A stretch of 64,000 bases of DNA from Devosia sp. Root635 (GTDB lineage Bacteria; Pseudomonadota; Alphaproteobacteria; Rhizobiales; Devosiaceae), in NCBI RefSeq assembly GCF_001427605.1, contig NZ_LMGZ01000001.1, forward strand, positions 62,001 through 126,000, read 5' to 3'. Under the pieces are notes generated by a model. That model saw only the letters and a program-made list of their open reading frames with translations, did no database searches and was not told the DNA's origin. Below, in pieces: positions 57,581-64,000 of this stretch. Each line of letters opens with the position of its first letter. Positions within the stretch are counted from its first letter, which is position 1. The position numbers and the translations under genes are program-made.

Positions 57581-59133
57581 GGCGCGCCTCCTGCCAGGCC
57601 GATGGCGGCGACATAGCGGGATGGATCGAGCAGGTCCGGCGCGCCGACGCGCAATGCCTCGAACAGGCCGTTGGGCCAGAGGCCCGCCGCGACCACGACG
57701 GCCGCCAGCGCACCGGTCGCGCCGTAGCGGAGCCAGATGGTGTGCCGTGGCGGCGCGGGTGGCATCAACGCGCCTGCCGGCGCCGCTCGCCAGAAGATAT
57801 GCGCCCAGAGCCGCGAGCCGGCAATCAGCGTCAGCACGGCATTGACGACCAGCGCCGCGGCCACCAGGCCGCCCACCCAGCTTCCTTCGCCCAGGCCCGC
57901 CTGCAGCAGCAGCAGCTTGGGCCAGAAACCGAGGAAGGGCGGCACGCCGGCCGTGGCCAGCACCAGCACGAAAAACAGCACCGATAGCGGCGCGCTCGCG
58001 GCATAGAGGCCGCCCATCTGCCGGGAGTCGGTCTGCCCGGTGCGGCTCTCGATGAGGCCCGCGACCAGATAGAGCGCGGTCATGGTCAGGATGGCGTGGA
58101 ATATATAGAGCCCCGCCCCGCTCACGCCGGCCAGCGACGGAACGGCGATGCCCACCAGCACCGAGCCGACCCCGCCGATGACGAGGAAGCCGATGGCGCG
58201 GCGCAGGTTGGTTTCGGCAATGGCCCCTAGCGGGGCGATCAGCAGCGTCGCCAGCGCGATAGCGACCAGCACCGGCTCAAGCAGATCGCGGCTGGCCGGC
58301 AGCAGCACCACCAGGCTCCGCAGCATGGCATAGATGCCCACCTTGGTCAGCAGCCCGGCAAACAGCGCCGAAACCACGGCCGGCGGCGTGTGATAGGCGG
58401 CAGGCAGCCAGGCATTCACGGGAAAAGCGGCGGCTTTCATGCCGAAGGCAAGCAGCAGCAAGGCCGCCACGCCGGCAATTGCCGCCGGATTGGCCGATGG
58501 CGCCACCCGCAATATATCGGCCATGTTGAGCGTGCCGAGCAGGCCATAGAGCAGGCCCAGCGCCAGGAGGAAAAAGGTGGTGGCGAGGAAATTGAGGAAG
58601 CCGTATTTCACCGCGCCATCGAGCTGCGCCGGGCGCCCGCCCAGCACGATGAGCCCGAAGGAGGCGATCAGCATCACCTCGAACCACACATAGAGATTGA
58701 ACAGATCCCCGGTGAGGAACGAGCCGGTGACGCCGGCCAGCAGCAGCAGCACCATGGAGTGGAAACCGTCGCGCCCATCCTCGGCGCCGCGCTCGCCCTG
58801 CGCATAGACCAGCACCGCCAGCGTCACCACCGCGGCAGTCAAGGCGAAGCCGGCGCCAAAAATATCGGCGGCAAAGCTGATGCCGAAGGGCGGCAGCCAC
58901 TTGCCCATGGTCATGCTCAGTGGCCCGCTATCGAACACGCGCAGCAGCAGCGTCACCTCGCAGGCGATGACGGCACAGACGATCAGCACGGCAAAGATGA
59001 AGGTCAGCCCACCCGATTTGCGCAGCATCAGCGCCGCCGCGGCGCCCATCAGGCACAGCACCAGCGGCAGCACCACGACCCAGTCGGCGGCGGCGGTGGC
59101 GGTCTCGATCATGGCTTGCGGCACTTCCACCAT
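57577..59133 (-). CDS. mnhD: Mnh/Mrp antiporter subunit D
   Basis: A 518-residue polytopic protein related to the NuoN/NuoM proton channel of complex I. It has about 14 helices. GDLFNLYVWFEVMLIASFGL carries the conserved Glu, and FPVNAWLPAAYHTPPAVVSA with FAGLLTKVGIYAMLRSL the lysine-bearing channel helices. It probably forms one proton path of the antiporter. Starts one base before the mnhC stop. Confidence 0.95.
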   Translation of the reverse strand: MVEVPQAMIETATAAADWVVVLPLVLCLMGAAAALMLRKSGGLTFIFAVLIVCAVIACEVTLLLRVFDSGPLSMTMGKWLPPFGISFAADIFGAGFALTAAVVTLAVLVYAQGERGAEDGRDGFHSMVLLLLAGVTGSFLTGDLFNLYVWFEVMLIASFGLIVLGGRPAQLDGAVKYGFLNFLATTFFLLALGLLYGLLGTLNMADILRVAPSANPAAIAGVAALLLLAFGMKAAAFPVNAWLPAAYHTPPAVVSALFAGLLTKVGIYAMLRSLVVLLPASRDLLEPVLVAIALATLLIAPLGAIAETNLRRAIGFLVIGGVGSVLVGIAVPSLAGVSGAGLYIFHAILTMTALYLVAGLIESRTGQTDSRQMGGLYAASAPLSVLFFVLVLATAGVPPFLGFWPKLLLLQAGLGEGSWVGGLVAAALVVNAVLTLIAGSRLWAHIFWRAAPAGALMPPAPPRHTIWLRYGATGALAAVVVAAGLWPNGLFEALRVGAPDLLDPSRYVAAIGLAGGAP

Positions 59134-59134
59134 G

Positions 59135-59511
<377 letters not shown>

Positions 59512-59512
<1 letters not shown>

Positions 59513-59931
59513 CAGGGCCCCTCCTCGCCTTCGAGCGCCAGCGCCACGGCGGAGATGGTGCCAAAGACCACGAAATACACCCCGATATCGAAGACCATCG
59601 GCGTCGACAGCGGCACTGTCGTCTGCCCCAGTTCGAGATAGACCCAGATACTGGTCATGAAGGGCGTGCCCGTGAACAGCGACAGCAGCCCGGAGAGCCC
59701 GGCGATGAACACGCCGAAGCCGGCAATGGCCAGGGGGTCGATGCGCAAGGCGCGCCGCGCTTCCCCGGCGCCGCCCGACATGCCGAGGATGGCCATGGCC
59801 GAGGCGGCGATCAGCCCGCCGATGAAGCCACCGCCGGGCTCGTTATGGCCACGCAGGCAGACATAAATCGAAAAGACCAGCATCACGGCAACGATCAGCG
59901 GCGCGATGGTGCGGAAGATCAATGAGTTCAT
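59512..59931 (-). CDS. mnhB: Mnh/Mrp antiporter subunit B
   Basis: A 139-residue subunit B with four helices: FRTIAPLIVAVMLVFSIYVC, RGHNEPGGGFIGGLIAASAM (the family GGGFxGG motif), AGFGVFIAGLSGLLSLFTG and VYFVVFGTISAVALALEG. Overlaps mnhA by four bases. Confidence 0.94.
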
Positions 59932-62312
59932 GATTCCGCCTTCCGCCGGCGCCGCGGCGCCGGACTTGCCGGCACGGCCGGCTTGTTCCGCCGCCGCAGC
60001 AGCGCCATGACGGCGATGCCCGCCGCCATGACCACCGAGATTTCACCCAGCGTATCAAAGCCGCGATAGTCGACCAGGATGACGTTGACGATGTTGTGTC
60101 CATGGGCGATCGGAACGCTGGTGGCGGTGAACAGGTCCGACAGCCGCGTATCGAGCGTTCCGGACAGCACCACCATCAGCAGCAGGCTGACACCGGCGCC
60201 GCAGACCAGCGCCAATATGCCGTCGCGCGCCAGGTCTTCCAGCGGCCGCTGGTCGAGTTCGTCGAGCCGCAGCCGCGTCATCACCAGCGCCAGGATCACC
60301 ACCGACAGCACCTCCACCATGAACTGGGTGAAGGCCAGGTCGGGCGCGCCGAACAGCAGGAAGATCAGCGCCACCGATGTACCCTGGATGCCCAGCGCCA
60401 GGATGGCCACCAGCCGGTTGGTCGCCAGCAGCACGGCGCCCAGGCCGATCAGCGCCAGCGCCATCACACCCCATTCATAAGGCTGCAATTGCGGCCAGCT
60501 CAGCTTGGCCGACCAATTGCCGAGGTCGGCATTGGGCAGCAGCACGTCATAACCGTTGAGCAGCCCGAGCGGCGCGATCAGCGCCAGCGCCAGCCCGGCA
60601 AACACCGTCGCCAGGTAGATTTCCAGCCGCCCATGATGCAGCAGCCGCGTCACCGCGCCCGAAAAGCGGATCAGACCGAACATTACAGCATCGAACACCG
60701 TGTCCGCCGTCCAGCCAAGACCGGCCTCGAAGCGCCGCAGCAGCGTCCGCAGGACCGCAGCCTGCCGATAGACCAGGTAACCCAGCGCCCAGGTCGCAAT
60801 CGACAGCCAGAGCAAGGGGCTCGCCGGATTGATGGTCAGCGTCAGGTGGCTGCTGACCGTCTCCCCGAGAATGGCCGCCGCCCCCGGCTCGACCAGCGTA
60901 TGGCCCAGCCAGTCGGTCATCACCGAGGCGACGATACCCGCGCCACCGAGCACAATGGGTCCGGCAAGCATGGCGATGGGCGCCTCATGTGCCAGTTTCG
61001 GCGTCGGCAATACCGGACCGAGGAAGGGCTTGACCAGCACCAGCATGGCAACGCCCGCCAGCATGGCATTGCCCGCCAGCAGCACGGCCAGCACGGCGAT
61101 GTCGGACCACTGCCAGTGCATCAGTCCCAGATACATTTCTTCCTTGGCGAAATAACCCAGGGTCAGCGGCAGGCCGATCATGGCCAGGCTCGCCAAAGCC
61201 GCGCCGATGAACGTCACCGGCATCCGGTCGGCCAGCCCGCCCAGAATAGTGATATCGCGCGTGCCCGCCTCGTGGTCGATGGCGCCCACCACCATGAACA
61301 GACCCGCCTTGTAGAGAGCATGCGCCACGAAATAGAGCAGCATGGCCGCAATGGCCGCCTCGGTGCCCAGCCCGATCAGCAGCACTGAAAGACCCAGCGA
61401 GGCCAGGGTGGTCTGCGCCAGCATCTGTTTGAGATCGGTCTGCCTGAGTGCACCCAGCCCGCCCCATAGCAGGGTGGCGCCGCCGAAGCAGACGAGGATC
61501 AGCGTCCAGGCCTCGGTGCCGCCCAGCCACGGCGTGGTGCGAGCCAGCAGATAGACGCCCCCCTGCACCATGGTCGCCGAATGCAGGAATGCCGAAACCG
61601 GCGTCGGCGCCTCCATGGCATTGGGCAGCCAGAAATGCAGCGGCACCTGCGCCGATTTGGTGAAGGCGGCCACGAGGAACAGCGCCAGCGTCAAACCATA
61701 GAAGCCATTGGCGCGAACATCGTCGCCCAGCGCGCTCATGTCCCAGCAGCCGGTCAACTGATGCACCAGGATAGCGCCGACCAGCAGCGCCATACCGCCG
61801 ATATTGGTGAGCACCAGCGCCTGGATAGCCCCCCGGCGCGCGGCCTGCCGCGTATGGTCGAACCCGATCAGCAGGAAGGAGGTGACCGAGGTCAGCTCCC
61901 AGAACATGAACAAAGCCAGCATGTTGTCGGCCAGCACCAGCCCCAGCATCGCCCCCATGAAGGCCAGCAGGAAACCGAGGAACCGCCCCAGATGCGGATG
62001 GCCCTTCAGATAGGCGCCCGAATAGAGCACGATCAGCGTGCCGATGCCCGAAATGGTCAGCGCGAAGGTGAGGCTCAGCCCATCGACGAAAAACGACAGG
62101 TCGAGATCGAAGGCCGGCACCCAGCCGATCCGCGCCGATATCGCCCCGCCGGCCACCACTGGCGCGATCAGCGTCAGCAGAAACAGGAATATCCCGGCCG
62201 GCACCAGCGCCAGCACCCAGCCCGCATAGGGCCGAGCCAGTCGGTGAATGAAAGGCGCCAGCAAAGCGGCAACAAATGGCGCAATCGCCACCAGCGCTAT
62301 GCTTGCGTCCAT
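59928..62312 (-). CDS. mnhA: Mnh/Mrp antiporter subunit A
   Basis: A 794-residue NuoL-like subunit, the largest of the complex, with over 20 helices. MFWELTSVTSFLLIGFDHTR and KSAQVPLHFWLPNAMEAPTP followed by VSAFLHSATMVQGGVYLLAR hold the channel residues. The C-terminal MnhB-like part is shorter. Start ATG 62312 (MDASIALVAI) is chosen over the GTG frame at 62330. First gene of mnhABCDEFG, which exports sodium in exchange for protons and helps growth at high pH or salt. Confidence 0.95.
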   Translation of the reverse strand: MDASIALVAIAPFVAALLAPFIHRLARPYAGWVLALVPAGIFLFLLTLIAPVVAGGAISARIGWVPAFDLDLSFFVDGLSLTFALTISGIGTLIVLYSGAYLKGHPHLGRFLGFLLAFMGAMLGLVLADNMLALFMFWELTSVTSFLLIGFDHTRQAARRGAIQALVLTNIGGMALLVGAILVHQLTGCWDMSALGDDVRANGFYGLTLALFLVAAFTKSAQVPLHFWLPNAMEAPTPVSAFLHSATMVQGGVYLLARTTPWLGGTEAWTLILVCFGGATLLWGGLGALRQTDLKQMLAQTTLASLGLSVLLIGLGTEAAIAAMLLYFVAHALYKAGLFMVVGAIDHEAGTRDITILGGLADRMPVTFIGAALASLAMIGLPLTLGYFAKEEMYLGLMHWQWSDIAVLAVLLAGNAMLAGVAMLVLVKPFLGPVLPTPKLAHEAPIAMLAGPIVLGGAGIVASVMTDWLGHTLVEPGAAAILGETVSSHLTLTINPASPLLWLSIATWALGYLVYRQAAVLRTLLRRFEAGLGWTADTVFDAVMFGLIRFSGAVTRLLHHGRLEIYLATVFAGLALALIAPLGLLNGYDVLLPNADLGNWSAKLSWPQLQPYEWGVMALALIGLGAVLLATNRLVAILALGIQGTSVALIFLLFGAPDLAFTQFMVEVLSVVILALVMTRLRLDELDQRPLEDLARDGILALVCGAGVSLLLMVVLSGTLDTRLSDLFTATSVPIAHGHNIVNVILVDYRGFDTLGEISVVMAAGIAVMALLRRRNKPAVPASPAPRRRRKAES

Positions 62313-62490
62313 ACCTGACCCCACCTGCACTACCCCCGCCGATCCGACTCTAGTGGCCGGTTCGCGCAGAACCTTAGCGGATGCTCCCCCCGCGACAAGT
62401 CAAAACGGCCCGCTGCGGGGATTTGTCCAACGAAGGTCGCAGGCCATACCCATTTCTGCGCAAAGCCCTGAACGCTGATGCCTGGGCTTC
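62313..62490. other. Divergent region, no gene recognised
   Basis: Part of the 437-base gap between divergent mnhA and the S9 peptidase. The mnhA promoter should lie here, but no convincing -35/-10 pair was seen. The rest of the gap is the family A repeat at 62491-62640 and about 110 bases upstream of the peptidase start. Confidence 0.5.
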
Positions 62491-62640
62491 TCCCTTCTCC
62501 CCTCGTGGGAGAAGGTGCCCGAAGGGCGGATGAGGGGGCTATACGCTATCCTTCGGCATAAAAGCATGGGATGGCGCAGACCCCCTCACCCGGAAATCCG
62601 CTGGACGCGGATTTCCACCCTCTCCCACAAGGGGAGAGGG
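62491..62640. repeat. Interspersed palindromic repeat, family A, copy 3
   Basis: TCCCTTCTCCCCTCGTGGGA + GAAGGTGCCCGAAGGGCGG, then GATGAGGGGG; right part CCCCCTCACCCGGAAATCCG and CGGATTTCCACCCTCTCCCA + CAAGGGGAGAGGG. The right half differs from 43571-43720 by only one base or so, including the nested hairpin GGAAATCCGC / GCGGATTTCC. Confidence 0.88.
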
Positions 62641-62749
62641 TGGGGTCGTGGGGACCAGGGGAAGCTCGAGGAAACACTGAAAGTGCCGCCCCCTTCCCAT
62701 CGCTGTCGCCCCGTCCTATGTCAGGGGACCGCCTCTACGGAACGCCCCC

Positions 62750-64000
62750 ATGACCAAGCCCACGCCCCCCGTCGCCGCCCGGAAGTCGCATAGCGTGACC
62801 TTCCACACCATCCAGCGCGACGATCCCTGGCACTGGCTGCGCGCGGATAACTGGCAGGAGGTGATGCAGAAGCCCGAGACACTAGCGCCGGATATCCGCG
62901 CCTATCTCGAAGCCGAGAACGCCTTCTACGAGGCCGAATTCGGCACAAGCACCAAGGCACTGCAGGACACCATCTACAAGGAAATCCGCGGGCGCATCAA
63001 AGAAGACGATAGCGGCATCGCCTCGCCCGACGGCCCCTTCGCCTATAATTCGCGCATGCTCGAGGGCAAGCAATATCCCCTGATCGTCCGCACCCCGCGC
63101 GAGGGCGGCCCGGAAACCGTGCTGCTCGACTGCAATGTGGAAGCCGGCGACGCCTATTTCGGCTTTGCCGGGGCCGAGCATGACCGCAGCCACCGCTATC
63201 TCGCCTGGGCCGCCGACCGCGCCGGCTCTGAATATTACGACATCGTCATCCGTGACCTCGATACCGGCAAGGACAGTGCCGAAGTCATCCGGGAAACCGC
63301 CGGCTCCTATGTCTGGAGCAACGATTCCAGTGCCATCTACTACACCGAATATGACGACAACCACCGCCCCTATCGCATTCGCCTGCATACCATCGGCACC
63401 GATCAGGCCAATGATCCGATCATCTTCGAAGAGAAAGACCCCGGCTTCTTCGTCGGTGTCGGCCGCACCCTTTCCGACAAATACATTGTCATCGACGCCC
63501 ACGACCACCAGACCAGCGAATGCTGGCTGATCGATGCCGAACTCGGTGGCGCCCCCCGCCTCGTCGCCCCCCGCCTCACCGACCGTGAATACGATATCGA
63601 TGAGCGCGATGGCGTCCTTTACATCCGCACCAACGCCGATGGCGCCGAGGACTTCAAGCTCGCCGTCGCCCCCGCCGACAATCCCGGCGCCGAGAACTGG
63701 GTGGACCTCATCCCCCACCAGCAGGGCGTGCTGATCCTCGACACGATCGTCATCCGCAATCACCTGTTGCGGCTCGAACGCTTCGAGGGCCTGCCGCGCA
63801 TCGTCGTCCGCGACCTGCGCAGCGGCACGGAAGAGACCGTCAGGTTCGACGAGGAAGCCTATTCCCTCGGCATGTCGGTGGGCTACGAGTTCGACACCTC
63901 GGTCTTCCGCCTCAGCTATTCCTCGCCGACCACCCCGTCGCGCACCTATGACATGGATCTGCAAACCGGCGCCCGCACCCTGCTCAAGGAGCAGGAAGTG
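62750..64000 (+). CDS. S9 family prolyl oligopeptidase, oligopeptidase B-like (3' end cut by window)
   Basis: The first 417 codons of an S9A peptidase: DDPWHWLRADNWQEVMQKPE, AYLEAENAFYEAEF, then beta-propeller blades (FGFAGAEHDRSHRYLAWAAD, SGTEETVRFDEEAYSLGM). YEFDTSVFRLSYSSPTTPSR is close to the propeller/catalytic hinge. The Ser-Asp-His catalytic domain lies beyond the window (family about 690-710 residues). It cleaves short peptides after basic residues if it is a true PtrB. Start ATG 62750. Confidence 0.9.
   Translation, partial: MTKPTPPVAARKSHSVTFHTIQRDDPWHWLRADNWQEVMQKPETLAPDIRAYLEAENAFYEAEFGTSTKALQDTIYKEIRGRIKEDDSGIASPDGPFAYNSRMLEGKQYPLIVRTPREGGPETVLLDCNVEAGDAYFGFAGAEHDRSHRYLAWAADRAGSEYYDIVIRDLDTGKDSAEVIRETAGSYVWSNDSSAIYYTEYDDNHRPYRIRLHTIGTDQANDPIIFEEKDPGFFVGVGRTLSDKYIVIDAHDHQTSECWLIDAELGGAPRLVAPRLTDREYDIDERDGVLYIRTNADGAEDFKLAVAPADNPGAENWVDLIPHQQGVLILDTIVIRNHLLRLERFEGLPRIVVRDLRSGTEETVRFDEEAYSLGMSVGYEFDTSVFRLSYSSPTTPSRTYDMDLQTGARTLLKEQEV

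Noticed and set aside
60096-61388. A 430-codon plus-strand frame
   Set aside because: Antisense to mnhA, Gln/Arg/His-rich as expected for the reverse of a membrane protein gene.
62882-63964. A 360-codon minus-strand frame
   Set aside because: Antisense to the S9 peptidase, whose plus frame has recognisable family sequence.

Overview
The window looks like a chromosomal segment from an alphaproteobacterium of the order Hyphomicrobiales, most likely close to Devosia. This is inferred from gene order and families and was not checked against a database. GC content is high. The run ccmI-ccmE-ccmF-ccmH-degP-response regulator-histidine kinase-glnE, the FeuP/FeuQ pair, a MucR regulator, a single-copy gene transfer agent (GTA) cluster and many interspersed palindromic repeats all fit that order.

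Layout. Bases 1-10231 (minus) hold glnE, a two-component system, a DegP-type protease and the cytochrome c maturation genes ccmIEFH. Bases 10355-13407 (plus) hold two flavoprotein genes that resemble degenerate sarcosine-oxidase subunits. Bases 13404-17758 (minus) carry a conserved unknown gene, a lipoprotein, FeuQ/FeuP and a small PepSY-like protein. A broken DUF1902-HicA toxin-antitoxin module (17834-18278) precedes the GTA.

Bases 18385-34416 (minus) encode an apparently complete GTA structural cluster: small and large terminase, portal, prohead protease, capsid, connector, adaptor, tail terminator, major tail protein, two chaperones, short tape measure, distal tail, hub, NlpC/P60 peptidase, a 1243-residue hub/megatron protein and a GH108 endolysin with a membrane tail. 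Two things are unusual. Five gene junctions in this otherwise tight operon contain intergenic palindromic repeats. A three-gene, compositionally different cassette (toxin-like protein, TPR-like protein, unknown small protein) is translationally coupled to the portal gene and is followed by an intrinsic terminator.

Bases 34723-64000 are mostly chromosomal housekeeping and envelope functions: DUF2147, a YegD-like Hsp70, a degenerate GGDEF protein, a class A penicillin-binding protein, ChrA, DUF1214/DUF1254 proteins, a DUF2336 protein, a PAS histidine kinase coupled to a peptidoglycan-binding protein, cold-shock protein, SufE, an acyltransferase, a DnaA-domain/DUF6456 pair, MucR, a complete seven-gene Mnh/Mrp sodium/proton antiporter operon (mnhA-G), and the start of an oligopeptidase B-like S9 peptidase. 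Two small mobile modules sit here. One is a 'mobile mystery protein' A/B pair (HTH regulator plus Fic protein) behind four evenly spaced palindromes that look like an operator array. The other is a RelE-like toxin with an HTH antitoxin.

No tRNA, rRNA, CRISPR array, transposase or integrase was recognised. The strongest candidates for new biology are the toxin-like cassette inside the GTA head operon and the phased operator array in front of the Fic module.
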